Source of the DNA: Mycolicibacterium sp. CH28
Lineage (GTDB): Bacteria; Actinomycetota; Actinomycetes; Mycobacteriales; Mycobacteriaceae
Reading direction: 5' to 3'
DNA length: 64,000 nucleotides
Assembly: GCF_004745805.1 (NCBI RefSeq)
Contig: NZ_SRLQ01000010.1
Location: 124,001-188,000, forward strand
The translations under genes were made by a program, and so were the position numbers. Below, piece by piece: positions 7,634 to 15,770 of the stretch. A model generated the notes under the pieces. The model made no database searches and was not told the origin of the DNA. It saw only the letters and a list, made by a program, of their open reading frames with translations. Every line of letters starts with the position of its first letter. Position 1 is the stretch's first letter.

Positions 7634-8916
7634 CGGCGCTGCACCGTCAGCGTGAGGAAGTGGGTGGCGCACGAGATGCACGGGTCGTAGTTGCGAATGG
7701 CGCGCTCGCACATCGCCGTCAGGGCGGCATCGTCCAAGTCGGCACCGGCCAGCACCACCCGAGTCAGGTCGTCCTCGATGGCCGCCTGGTTCTGGGCGGT
7801 GGGTGGCACGATGACCGCCGAGGAGATCAACCCCTCGTCGTCGATCTCGTAGCGGTGGTAGAGCAGCCCGCGTGGCGCTTCGCTGACGCCGTGCCCGACG
7901 CCGGGTCTGGCCGCGACCTCGACGAACGGCCGCGGCGGCGGTTCGTAGGCGTCGATGATCCGCAACGCCTCCTCCACCGCATATACCGTCTCGACGGCTC
8001 GAACAACGATGCTGCGGAACGGATTTCGGCACTCATCGGCCAGGCCGGCGGCCGTGGCGGCCTCCCGCGCCGTCCCGGTCAGCTGCGCGGAGTTCAGCGA
8101 GTAGCGCGCCAGCGGGCCGGTGAGGTGCCGCCCGCCGTCCAGGGTCGCGTGCAGCGCCGTGGAGTGCGGAACCTGCGTCTCGGCCACATGGTCACTGAAT
8201 TCGGCGACCGGGAACGGGCGTCCGCCACTGCGGGCAATCGTGCCGTCCTCGATCGCATAGCGATCCGCGGTCAGGGCCAGCAGCTCGTGATCGACGGTCA
8301 GCTCGGGAAAATCGAAGCCGGCCACCCAGGTCACGGTGGCCAGTGCATCGTCGAGGGCGCGGCGCAGCTGCTCGGCCATCGGCTTCAGGTCGGCCTTGGC
8401 CGGCACCGAGTAGAAACCGCCCAGCCGCACATTGATCGGGTGGATGGAGCGGCCACCGATCAACTCCATCAGCCGGTTGCCGGCCTTCTTCAGTGCCAGC
8501 CCGCGCTCGACGGCCGCCCGGTGGTTCTTGGCGACGTGCACGATGTCGGGCTCGGCCAGGAAATCGGGCGCGTGCAGCAGGTAGATGTGCAGGGCGTGGC
8601 TGTGGATCCACTCGCCGCAGTACAGCAGTCGCCGCAACTGCACCAGCGCAGGATCCAGGCGCACCCCGCAAGCGTCTTCGATCGCGTTGCAGGCACTGAC
8701 CTGATAGGCCACCGGGCAGATCCCACAGATCCGCGCGGTGAGATCCGGCGGTTCGGTGTGCGCGCGGCCCCGCAGGAAAGCTTCGAAAAACCGTGGCGGT
8801 TCGTAGATGTTGAGCTCGACGCGTTCGGGAACCCCGTCCCGCAGCTCGACGTGCAGGGCACCCTCCCCCTCCACCCGGGTGAGCGCGCCGACGCGAAGGG
8901 TGCGAGCCTGGCTCAT
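7630..8916 (-). CDS. hyhL: Group 3b [NiFe]-hydrogenase large (catalytic) subunit
   Basis: A 428-residue catalytic subunit that carries the NiFe(CN)2CO centre. The four nickel ligands are visible: RICGIC (Cys64, Cys67) near the N-terminus and DPCISCATH (Cys413, Cys416) near the C-terminus. Cleavage after His419 would remove the nine residues FLTLTVQRR, which fits the protease encoded next. SLPT-type N-terminal motif TRVEGEG is present. Subunit set and sequence type match the soluble bidirectional group 3b enzymes (sulfhydrogenase-like), such as Hyh of M. smegmatis, which couples NAD(P)H oxidation to H2 formation under hypoxia. I start at ATG 8916 because it overlaps the hyhS stop (ATGA); the upstream extension in the same frame is not coding. 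Confidence 0.93.
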   Translation of the reverse strand: MSQARTLRVGALTRVEGEGALHVELRDGVPERVELNIYEPPRFFEAFLRGRAHTEPPDLTARICGICPVAYQVSACNAIEDACGVRLDPALVQLRRLLYCGEWIHSHALHIYLLHAPDFLAEPDIVHVAKNHRAAVERGLALKKAGNRLMELIGGRSIHPINVRLGGFYSVPAKADLKPMAEQLRRALDDALATVTWVAGFDFPELTVDHELLALTADRYAIEDGTIARSGGRPFPVAEFSDHVAETQVPHSTALHATLDGGRHLTGPLARYSLNSAQLTGTAREAATAAGLADECRNPFRSIVVRAVETVYAVEEALRIIDAYEPPPRPFVEVAARPGVGHGVSEAPRGLLYHRYEIDDEGLISSAVIVPPTAQNQAAIEDDLTRVVLAGADLDDAALTAMCERAIRNYDPCISCATHFLTLTVQRR

Positions 8917-9665
8917 CGGGGGTTCCGTTCCGCATCGAACTGAGTGACGTTGAAGGTCTCGAAGACCCGGTCCACCTGTGCGCCGGACAATCCGTCGCGG
9001 TGCAGCAGCGGGATCATCGCCGGCATGTTCGGGGTGGCCATCGGGCCGAAGCAGCCATAGCAGCCGCGATGGTGGCGCGGGCACAGCGCGCCGCAGCCGG
9101 CGTGCGTCACCGGGCCGAGGCAGGCAATGCCCTCGGCCACCGTGACACAGGTGACCCCGGCCCGCTTGCATTCGGTGCACACGGAGGCGGCGGGCAGTCG
9201 GGGCTTGCGGCCCACCAGCAGCGCCGCCAGCGTGTCGAGCAGCTGACCCCGATCGATGGGACAGCCACGCAACTCGTAGTCGACGCGGACATGTGCCGAC
9301 GCCGGGGTGGACGTGGCCAGGGTGTCGATGTAGTCCGGCCGGGCATAGACCACGGAAGTGAACTCGGCGACGTCGGCGAAATTGCGCAACGCCTGGATGC
9401 CACCGGCCGTGGCGCAGGCCCCGATGGCCACCAGAATTGTTGACTGCTCGCGTATTTCGCGGATTCGACGCTCGTCGGCCGGTGTCGTGATCGAACCCTC
9501 GACCAGCGACAGGTCATACGGGCCGCCCACCATCGCGCTGGATGCCTCGGCGAACGCCGCAATCTGAACCTGCTCGGCCAGGGTCAGCAGTTCGTCCTCA
9601 CAGTCCAGCAGGGTCAGTTGGCAACCATCGCAGGAGGCGAACTTCCACACGGCGAGGCTGGGCAT
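8913..9665 (-). CDS. hyhS: Group 3b [NiFe]-hydrogenase small subunit
   Basis: The electron-transfer small subunit, 250 residues, with cysteines for three Fe-S clusters. Proximal-cluster ligands appear in ASCDGCQL (Cys12, Cys15), GACATAGG and RGCPIDRGQL; the distal set is CTECKRAG followed by CLGPVTHAGCGALCPRHHRGCYGCFGP. There is no Tat signal, which agrees with a cytoplasmic complex. ATG 9665 begins MPSLAVWKFASCDGC, exactly at the first conserved strand; one base separates it from the hyhG stop, and the hyhS stop overlaps hyhL. It passes electrons between the NiFe centre and the HyhG flavin subunit. The family assignment is firm. Confidence 0.92.
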   Translation of the reverse strand: MPSLAVWKFASCDGCQLTLLDCEDELLTLAEQVQIAAFAEASSAMVGGPYDLSLVEGSITTPADERRIREIREQSTILVAIGACATAGGIQALRNFADVAEFTSVVYARPDYIDTLATSTPASAHVRVDYELRGCPIDRGQLLDTLAALLVGRKPRLPAASVCTECKRAGVTCVTVAEGIACLGPVTHAGCGALCPRHHRGCYGCFGPMATPNMPAMIPLLHRDGLSGAQVDRVFETFNVTQFDAERNPR

Positions 9666-9666
9666 C

Positions 9667-10527
9667 TCAGAGCTCCTCGACTTCCAGCAGCGGGCGCGCC
9701 ACGTCGTAACCGACAACCGGACCGTCTCGGCACACGAGCAACGGGCCGAGCTGGCAGTGCCCGCACCACCCGATGCCACACTGCATGTTGCGCTCCAACG
9801 ACACTCGGACATCGGCCGGCGCGACGCCCTTCTCCAGCAGGACCATCGCACCGGAGCGCATCATCGGCTCCGGCCCGCACAGAAACGCGGTCACCCGCTG
9901 CGGCACCAGCGACAAACGCCGCAACGGTTCGGTGACAAAGCCCGTCTCCCCTGGCCAGCCCTGAATCGGTACATCGACCGTCAGATGCAGCTCGAGGCGT
10001 GAATCACCCTGCCAGCGTTGCAGTTCGGCGGAATAGAGAAAGTCGCGCCGTGAACGCGCCCCGGCAATCACGACGACCCGGCCGTAGCGGTCCCGGTCCG
10101 AGAGCGCACCGAGCACCACCGGGCGCAAAGGAGCCAGGCCCACACCCCCAGCAACGATGACCAGGTCCCGTCCGGCGGCGGCGTCCAAACCCCAACTGGT
10201 GCCGAACGGTCCGCGCACCCCGACGGTGGCACCGGGCTGCGTCGCGCACAGGGCGGCGCTCACCGCCCCGACCGAGCGGATGGTGTGGGTGATGGTGCCG
10301 TCGGAGCGGGACGGGTCGCCACTGACCGAGATGGCGATCTCGCCGACGCCAAAGGCGTAGAGCATCATGAACTCCCCCGGCCGCGGCGCCGACAGCTCGG
10401 TGGCCACCGGCTCCAGGCACAGGGTCACAGAGTCGGCGTTCTCGGCCTCCCGGGAACGCACCCGGTACGGCAGCGGAGCCATCGCGGAGGATCGCGGCGC
10501 CCAGCCGCGAGTCACCGTCTCACTCAT
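9667..10527 (-). CDS. hyhG: Group 3b hydrogenase FAD/NAD(P)-binding subunit
   Basis: A 286-residue diaphorase subunit of the ferredoxin-reductase superfamily. The FAD-binding barrel contains RPGEFMMLYAFGVGEIAIS, the NAD(P)-binding domain contains RDLVIVAGGVGLAPLRPVV, and FLCGPEPMM is the nicotinamide-side motif. The C-terminal ERNMQCGIGWCGHCQLGPLLVCRDGPV supplies four cysteines for a 2Fe-2S cluster of the dihydroorotate-dehydrogenase electron-transfer type. It should exchange electrons with NADH or NADPH; which one cannot be told. Start ATG 10527 (MSETVTRG) overlaps the hyhB stop by eight bases. An in-frame ATG further up lies inside hyhB and is not needed. Confidence 0.9.
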   Translation of the reverse strand: MSETVTRGWAPRSSAMAPLPYRVRSREAENADSVTLCLEPVATELSAPRPGEFMMLYAFGVGEIAISVSGDPSRSDGTITHTIRSVGAVSAALCATQPGATVGVRGPFGTSWGLDAAAGRDLVIVAGGVGLAPLRPVVLGALSDRDRYGRVVVIAGARSRRDFLYSAELQRWQGDSRLELHLTVDVPIQGWPGETGFVTEPLRRLSLVPQRVTAFLCGPEPMMRSGAMVLLEKGVAPADVRVSLERNMQCGIGWCGHCQLGPLLVCRDGPVVGYDVARPLLEVEEL

Positions 10528-11638
10528 CGCCGTCCTCCGCCAACCGGGCAAAGGTGGCCATCTCCTCGGTGATGTCGATCCCGGTCGGGCACCACGCGAT
10601 ACAGCGTCCGCAGCCGACACAGCCCGAGCTGCCAAACTGGTCGTGCCAGCTGGATAGCTTGTGGGTCAGCCAGTGCCGGTAGCGCGACGGGCCCGAGGTG
10701 CGGACCGGACCCTCGTGGACGAAGGTGAAGTCCAGTTCGAAGCACGACGCCCACTCCATCCAGCGCTCGGCGTGCTCGCCGGTGAGGTCGGTGACGTCGG
10801 AGGTGCTGGTGCAGAAACACGTCGGACAGACCATGGTGCAGTTTCCACAGGTCAGGCAACGACTGGCCACCTCCGACCAATGCGGGGATTCCCGCGCTGC
10901 CACCAGCAGCTCACGCAGGTCCCCCGCCGGCATCGCGCGCCCCATCTTCTGCGCCGCCGCCGCGACCTCGCCGGCCGCGGCGGTCACCTCGGCCTCCTCG
11001 GCGGTCCGACCAGGCACGGCGGCGAGGACTTCCGCACCCGCCGGGCTGCCCGCCTCGGCGACGTAGCTGGGATCTGCACCATCGAGGCGTTCGGTCAACA
11101 CCAGGTCATAACCGCGGTCGCACGCCGGGCCGGTGCCCATCGAGGCGCAGAAACACAGCCGACCCGGTTCGGTGCAGTTGACCGCAACCACAAAGACCTG
11201 CCGTCGCCGACCCACATACGACCCGTCGGGATGCTCGCCGCCGGCGAGCACCCGGTCCAGAACGCCGATGGCCGCCAGGTCGCAGCCGCGGACGCCCAGG
11301 AAGGCGTATCTGGGCTCCGGCTCGTCGGCGGCTCCGACCCCGTCCGGCCCGCAGGACCACATCTTCTGGCGCGGCGGGTGCAGGAACTGCTTCCAGGACT
11401 GCGGCCCCGACGAGTGCCCGAATGCGGCCCGGTCGTCGCGGCGGCGCAGCTGATAGCTGCCCGGCGCGACGTCGACCCCCCAGCCGCAGGGCAGATCGTC
11501 GGCGCTGTCCAATTCGGCCAGCACAATCGCGTTGTCGCGCAGCGTGGGACCGACCACCCGGTAACCGCGCGCGCGTAGTTCGTCGACCAACCGGTGCAAT
11601 CCCGCGCCGTCGAGCACGACCGCGTCGCTGGGTGCCAT
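10520..11638 (-). CDS. hyhB: Group 3b hydrogenase 4Fe-4S subunit
   Basis: A 372-residue iron-sulfur subunit (sulfhydrogenase beta-type). Two C-terminal ferredoxin-like blocks are plain: CLTCGNCTMVCPTCFC and GCVGCGRCIAWCPTGID. Further cysteines occur in FLGVRGCDLAAIG, NCTEPGRLCFCASMGTGPACDRG. It probably relays electrons between HyhG and partner carriers. It is the first gene of hyhB-G-S-L-protease. I choose ATG 11638 (MAPSDAVVLDG): the family begins near here, and the DosR-like box at 11697-11710 would lie inside the gene if the GTG at 11728 were used. ATG 11680 remains possible but leaves little room for a promoter after the box. The start is the uncertain part; function is not. Confidence 0.87.
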   Translation of the reverse strand: MAPSDAVVLDGAGLHRLVDELRARGYRVVGPTLRDNAIVLAELDSADDLPCGWGVDVAPGSYQLRRRDDRAAFGHSSGPQSWKQFLHPPRQKMWSCGPDGVGAADEPEPRYAFLGVRGCDLAAIGVLDRVLAGGEHPDGSYVGRRRQVFVVAVNCTEPGRLCFCASMGTGPACDRGYDLVLTERLDGADPSYVAEAGSPAGAEVLAAVPGRTAEEAEVTAAAGEVAAAAQKMGRAMPAGDLRELLVAARESPHWSEVASRCLTCGNCTMVCPTCFCTSTSDVTDLTGEHAERWMEWASCFELDFTFVHEGPVRTSGPSRYRHWLTHKLSSWHDQFGSSGCVGCGRCIAWCPTGIDITEEMATFARLAEDGDE

Positions 11639-11696
11639 ACCGTCATCGTTGCCGACGATCTCCGCCCGCACATGGGCCATTGGCCGACGGCCGGAA

Positions 11697-11710
11697 AGGC
11701 CTAAAGTCAC
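11697..11710 (-). promoter_or_regulatory. Candidate DosR (DevR) box upstream of hyhB
   Basis: Read on the hyhB strand, the site is GTGACTTTAGGCCT. It agrees at 12 of 14 positions with GGGACTTTAGGCCC, a strong form of the mycobacterial DosR box, and at 11 of 14 with the core GGGACTWWAGTCCC. It lies 59 bases before the chosen hyhB start and 54 before the divergent pyruvate-kinase-like gene, so it could serve both. The match is by eye. Confidence 0.6.
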
Positions 11711-11763
11711 CTCCCCCCAAGCGTTCACCTGATCGCAACCTGGTGTGGCTAGCGTCGGCGTAC

Positions 11764-13659
11764 ATGCCCGCTATCGCTGAACAGCTGGACCGACTACAGG
11801 ACGAGGTCGACGCCCTGCTGACCCGGCTGGCCGATGCCGAACGGCGATGGCAGCCGTGGACCGACCCTGTTGCGCCCGAAAATCGTTGCAGTGCAATAAA
11901 TTTGGTTCACTACTGGGCCATCCGTCAGGTGGATCTGCGCGACCTGCAACAACAGCTGACCGAATTCGGGCTGTCCTCGCTCGGACGCAGCGAAGCCCAT
12001 GTGCAGGCCACCCTGCGGCTGGTCTCGGCCGCGATCACGGCGATGCGCAACCGAGGCTGGGACCCGGGCGACCCGGCCGTGGTCGACGTCGGACAGGGCA
12101 CCCAGCTGCTCCAGCGCAACGCCACCGAACTGCTGGGGCCCGCCGCCGATGACCGGGCCGCGCGCATCATGGTGACCCTGCCATCGGAGGCGGCCGGCGA
12201 CCCCACCCTGGTACGCACCCTCATCGACTCCGGGATGCGCATCGCCCGGATCAACTGCGCCCACGACGACGCGACGGCGTGGAAGGCGATGGCCACCCAC
12301 GTGCGTGCGGCGGTCGCCGCCTCCGGGCGGCCATGCCTGGTGGCGATGGACCTCGCCGGTCCCAAGCTGCGGACCGGACCGCTGGAGCCCGGGCCGCGGG
12401 TGATCCGGCTTCGCCCGAGCCGCAATGCGCAGGGCCAGGTGGTGGCCGCCGCGCGCGGGTGGCTGACCAACGGCCGACGCCCTGCCCGCCCGCCCGAGCC
12501 GGACCTGGTGACGGTGCCGGTCGACGGTGAGTGGCTGGCGCGCCGCGCCGAGGGCGACGAGTTGGTGGTGCGGGACACACGCGGCTCCAAGCGGCGTCTG
12601 CTGCTGGCGGCCGCCGCGCCCGGCGGGTTCATCGTCAGCACCGAGAAGACGACCTATCTCGGGACCGGAACGGTGTTGGTGGCCGCCGGAGGGCAGGAGC
12701 GAAGCGACTCGGGGAGCAAGACCGGAGGGCAGGAGCGAAGCGACTCGGGGAGAAAGACCGGCCCGCATGACGCCACCGACGTCGGTGAGCTGCCCGCCGT
12801 CGAGCAGAGCCTCCGGCTGACCGCAGGCGATGTGGTGCACCTGACCCGGGACTGCAGCCCCGCCCCGGTCGACGACGACCAGCCCCCACGGATCGGCTGC
12901 ACGCTGCCCGAGGTGTTCGACAACGCCGAGGTGGGCGAGCGGGTCTTCTTCGATGACGGCAAGCTCGGCGGCGAGGTGATCGCGGTCGCCCAGGACAGCC
13001 TCGACGTACGCATCGACCATCCGCCGCACGGCTCGGTGAAACTGCGTGCCGGCAAAGGGATCAACGTGCCCGACACCGACCTGCCGATCTCGGCACTGAC
13101 CGACAAGGACCGCGCCGATCTGGCCATGGTGACCGAGCTCGCCGACTTCGTCCAGCTCTCGTTCGTGCGCGAACCGGTCGACGTGATCCGCCTCTTCGAG
13201 GAGCTGAGCCGGCTCGGCGACACCGATCTCGGCGTGGTGCTCAAGATCGAGACCCGCCAAGCCTTTGAGCAGCTGCCGCAGCTGCTGCTGACCGCGATGC
13301 GCCGACGCCGGGTCGGGGTGATGATCGCCCGCGGCGACCTGGCGGTGGAAACCGGCTACGAGCGGATGGCCGAGCTGCAGGAGGAGACGCTGTGGCTGTG
13401 CGAGGCGGCGCATCTGCCGGTGATCTGGGCGACGCAGGTGCTCGAGCAGCTCGCCAACACCGGGCAGCCGTCGCGCGCCGAGATCAGTGACGCGGCGATG
13501 GCCGAACGCGCCGAGTGCGTGATGCTCAACAAGGGTCCCTACATCGCCGACGCCGTAATCACGCTCGACGACATCCTCGGCCGGATGGCCGGCCACGAGT
13601 ACAAGAAGAACTCGCTGCTGCGCAGTCTGCACTCCTGGCGGGCCCGTCAGCCGGGCTGA
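11764..13659 (+). CDS. Pyruvate-kinase-like protein with N-terminal extension
   Basis: A 631-residue protein. After about 130 residues of helical N-terminal extension comes a pyruvate-kinase barrel: RIMVTLPSEAAGDPTLVRTLIDSGMRIARINCAHDD, DLAGPKLRTG, FFDDGKLGGEV, the catalytic lysine in KIETRQAFEQL, and MIARGDLAVE (Mg2+/ADP loop). ATQVLEQLANTGQPSRAEISDAAMAERAECVMLNKG completes the barrel. The allosteric C-terminal domain of ordinary pyruvate kinase is absent; the protein ends about 40 residues after the barrel motif. The middle contains two 12-residue in-frame repeats (12688-12759). Start ATG 11764 follows the divergent promoter region. It may feed pyruvate under the hypoxic conditions that induce the hydrogenase, but catalysis is untested. 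A house-keeping pyk would normally lie elsewhere. Confidence 0.82.
   Translation: MPAIAEQLDRLQDEVDALLTRLADAERRWQPWTDPVAPENRCSAINLVHYWAIRQVDLRDLQQQLTEFGLSSLGRSEAHVQATLRLVSAAITAMRNRGWDPGDPAVVDVGQGTQLLQRNATELLGPAADDRAARIMVTLPSEAAGDPTLVRTLIDSGMRIARINCAHDDATAWKAMATHVRAAVAASGRPCLVAMDLAGPKLRTGPLEPGPRVIRLRPSRNAQGQVVAAARGWLTNGRRPARPPEPDLVTVPVDGEWLARRAEGDELVVRDTRGSKRRLLLAAAAPGGFIVSTEKTTYLGTGTVLVAAGGQERSDSGSKTGGQERSDSGRKTGPHDATDVGELPAVEQSLRLTAGDVVHLTRDCSPAPVDDDQPPRIGCTLPEVFDNAEVGERVFFDDGKLGGEVIAVAQDSLDVRIDHPPHGSVKLRAGKGINVPDTDLPISALTDKDRADLAMVTELADFVQLSFVREPVDVIRLFEELSRLGDTDLGVVLKIETRQAFEQLPQLLLTAMRRRRVGVMIARGDLAVETGYERMAELQEETLWLCEAAHLPVIWATQVLEQLANTGQPSRAEISDAAMAERAECVMLNKGPYIADAVITLDDILGRMAGHEYKKNSLLRSLHSWRARQPG
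12688..12759 (+). repeat. In-frame 36-bp tandem repeat inside the pyruvate-kinase-like gene
   Basis: Two 36-bp units, 12688-12723 and 12724-12759, differ by two bases or fewer and encode GGQERSDSGSKT and GGQERSDSGRKT. The unit contains AGGAGCGAAGCGAC, a string resembling short interspersed mycobacterial repeats. It enlarges a loop of the beta domain without breaking the frame. Confidence 0.85.
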
Positions 13660-13660
13660 G

Positions 13661-15031
13661 TCACAGCACGCCGGGCGCGGGGTCGCGACCCAGCTGGTGG
13701 GCCAGCGCATCGGCTACCGTCGTGTGCCGGAACCGGTGGCCCAGCGCCTGCAGCTTGGTCGGCAGCACCCGCTGGTCGGCTTCGGCCAGCTCCCGCGCGC
13801 CCTGCCCACCGAGCAGGATCCGCGGACCGATAGACGGCACCGGCAGCACCGCGGGACGACGCAGAGCGGTCGCCAGCGCCTTGGCGTAGTCGCTGTTGCG
13901 CACCGGGTTGGGCCCTACGGCGTTGACCGGACCCCCGAGCCTGGTGTCGTAGAGGGCGCGGTAGTAGATGTCGAGCAGGTCGTCGAGGCCGATCCAGGAC
14001 AGCCACTGCCTGCCGCTGCCCAGCCGGCCCCCCAGACCCGCCGCGAACAGCGGTCGCATCAGCCGCAGTGCGCCGCCCCCGGCGGCCTGCACGATGCCGG
14101 TGCGTACCGCGACGGTCCGCACGCCAGCCTCGGCAGCCGGTTTCGTCGCAGCCTCCCAGTCGGCGACCACGTCGGCCAGGAAACCGTGCCCGCGGGTGCT
14201 GTCCTCGCCGAGCACGACATCGCCGCGGTCGTAGCCGTAGATGCCGATCGCCGAGGCGCTGACGAACGCGCGCAGCCCAGGTGCCGACGCGGCAGCCAGC
14301 TCGGCCAGCCGTCGGGTCGGCTGGATCCGCGAGTCACGTATCGCGGCGCGGTGCGCGTCGGTGAACCTCCCGGCGATGGATTCACCGGCCAGGTGGATGG
14401 CGGCGTCGACCCCGTCGAACAGATCGGCGGCGGGATCGCTTGGATCCCAACGACGTTCGTCGGGACTGGCAGGGTCATGGCGAACCAGGCGGATGACTCG
14501 GTGACCGCCGGTGGTCAGCAGTGCGGTCAGCGCGGTGCCCACCAGACCGGATGAGCCGGTGATGGCGACGACCAGCCGACCGGCACCGGCGTGTGCGGCA
14601 TCGCGGTGCGCGGCGAGGTCGTCGGCGAGTTGACGGTGGCGGTAGGCGAAGGTGGCGCGCAGCGCGGCGCCGGGCACCGTGGTGTCCACCGCGTCGTGCA
14701 CGCGGGTGCGGCCCTGCCCGGCATCGCCGAACCGGTGGGTGTGCCGCCACCAGCCGATAAGTCGCGGCGGCAGCGTCAGCAGGCCGTCCGAGGACAGCGC
14801 GTCGACGAACTGATAGGGCGGGTCGTAACCCGCGGGATCATGCCGGGCGATCCAGCGCAGGCCACCGGGCAGGCCGAGCACGGCACACCCGTCGGCAAGC
14901 GACTCAGTTTCGGCCACGACGCGCATGGGCTGCCAGGGCGGCACCAGCCGTCGCATGGCGCCCGGCCGGGTGTGCCAGTCGAACACCTCCTGGAGCGGAT
15001 GGTCGACGACGCTGGCGTATTCGATGCCCAT
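13661..15031 (-). CDS. TIGR01777 family epimerase with N-terminal SRPBCC domain
   Basis: A 456-residue two-domain protein. Residues 1 to about 150 form a START/SRPBCC ligand-binding fold (YASVVDHPLQEVFDWHTRPGAMRRLVPPWQPM). From about 153 it is an extended SDR: AITGSSGLVGTALTALL is the dinucleotide-binding loop, with NLAGESIAGRF-type motif IHLAGESIAGRFTDAHR and the SASAIGIYGYDRGD segment holding the tyrosine. Rv2216 has the same architecture. Substrate is unknown; the family is often called sugar-nucleotide epimerase without proof. Its stop lies one base from the end of the convergent pyruvate-kinase-like gene. Start ATG 15031 (MGIEYASV) fits the first strand. Architecture secure, biochemistry open. 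Confidence 0.87.
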   Translation of the reverse strand: MGIEYASVVDHPLQEVFDWHTRPGAMRRLVPPWQPMRVVAETESLADGCAVLGLPGGLRWIARHDPAGYDPPYQFVDALSSDGLLTLPPRLIGWWRHTHRFGDAGQGRTRVHDAVDTTVPGAALRATFAYRHRQLADDLAAHRDAAHAGAGRLVVAITGSSGLVGTALTALLTTGGHRVIRLVRHDPASPDERRWDPSDPAADLFDGVDAAIHLAGESIAGRFTDAHRAAIRDSRIQPTRRLAELAAASAPGLRAFVSASAIGIYGYDRGDVVLGEDSTRGHGFLADVVADWEAATKPAAEAGVRTVAVRTGIVQAAGGGALRLMRPLFAAGLGGRLGSGRQWLSWIGLDDLLDIYYRALYDTRLGGPVNAVGPNPVRNSDYAKALATALRRPAVLPVPSIGPRILLGGQGARELAEADQRVLPTKLQALGHRFRHTTVADALAHQLGRDPAPGVL

Positions 15032-15128
15032 GCTGTCCTTTGGGTGGCCCCGATGTGGTCACCCAGGAATTCGGAGCCGCAGGCGCGCTGGATTGCCCGA
15101 GGGGCACAGATCCAAGCGGCGATACCGG

Positions 15129-15710
15129 TCAGCGGGAGGCTGACTCGTCCGACGACGAGTCTTTGACCTCGGTATCGGCGTCCTCGTCCCCGGACTCGGA
15201 GGTATCCGATTCAGTGGGCTCGGACTCGGAGGTATCCGACTCTGCGCTGTCGGACTCGGTCACCTCAGACTCGGCGGTGTCGGACTCGTCGACCGGGTGG
15301 ACCGCGGCCTCTTCGGCCGGCTCCGGCAGGTCGGGCTCGTCGTCGCTGGGCAGATCCGACTCCGGTGCGTCGGAGACAAGCTCGTCGGGATGCTCCTCGG
15401 CGACGACGTCATCGTCGGGGTATTCGGCGTCGAACGTCGAATACGTCGAATCTACGGTCTCATCGGTTTCCGAATAGGCCACAGTCTCGGCGGTGGCCGA
15501 CGACTCGACGGGTTCGGCTTCGGGTGCCGCGGTCGCGGCCTCGTCGAGGCGGCGACTCTGACGTTCGCGGATCGCGTCGACGATCAGCAGGATCACGCCG
15601 ATGACACTGGCCGCGATGCACACCCATGCGACGAGCTCATTGCTGGTGACGACGGCTGTGACCAAAGCCGCGAGGCCGATCACCGCCAGCACCAGCGCGA
15701 CGATCAGCAT
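15129..15710 (-). CDS. Two-TM protein with long acidic Ser/Asp/Glu tail (Rv2144c-like)
   Basis: A 193-residue membrane protein. Two hydrophobic helices (about 1-24 and 29-45) are followed by RERQSRR, placing the remaining 145 residues in the cytoplasm. The tail is made almost wholly of S, D, E, T and A, with repeated SESEPTESDTSES-like blocks and only a few aromatic residues, so it should be disordered and strongly negative. It lies directly downstream of wag31, the place of Rv2144c in M. tuberculosis, and is probably co-transcribed with it. The many Ser/Thr beside acidic residues could be kinase substrates, but that is inference. Tail length is likely to differ between species because of the repeats. 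Confidence 0.78.
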   Translation of the reverse strand: MLIVALVLAVIGLAALVTAVVTSNELVAWVCIAASVIGVILLIVDAIRERQSRRLDEAATAAPEAEPVESSATAETVAYSETDETVDSTYSTFDAEYPDDDVVAEEHPDELVSDAPESDLPSDDEPDLPEPAEEAAVHPVDESDTAESEVTESDSAESDTSESEPTESDTSESGDEDADTEVKDSSSDESASR

Positions 15711-15770
15711 CGATTACCCTCCGACCGTTCGAAAGCAGAATGGTTCCAGGCTGCGCAGCCCGGCAGGAGC

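Noticed and set aside
11422..11763. N-terminal extension of the pyruvate-kinase-like gene to an upstream start
   Set aside because: It would overlap hyhB and the DosR-like box; the Arg/Pro-rich residues look like antisense shadow.
11794..13710. 638-codon open frame opposite the pyruvate-kinase-like gene
   Set aside because: Fully antisense to a gene with clear kinase motifs; composition typical of a shadow frame.
15150..15300. Near-repeats in the acidic-tail gene as a mobile or tandem repeat
   Set aside because: The similarity follows from Ser/Asp/Glu codon runs and the units are imperfect and of uneven length.
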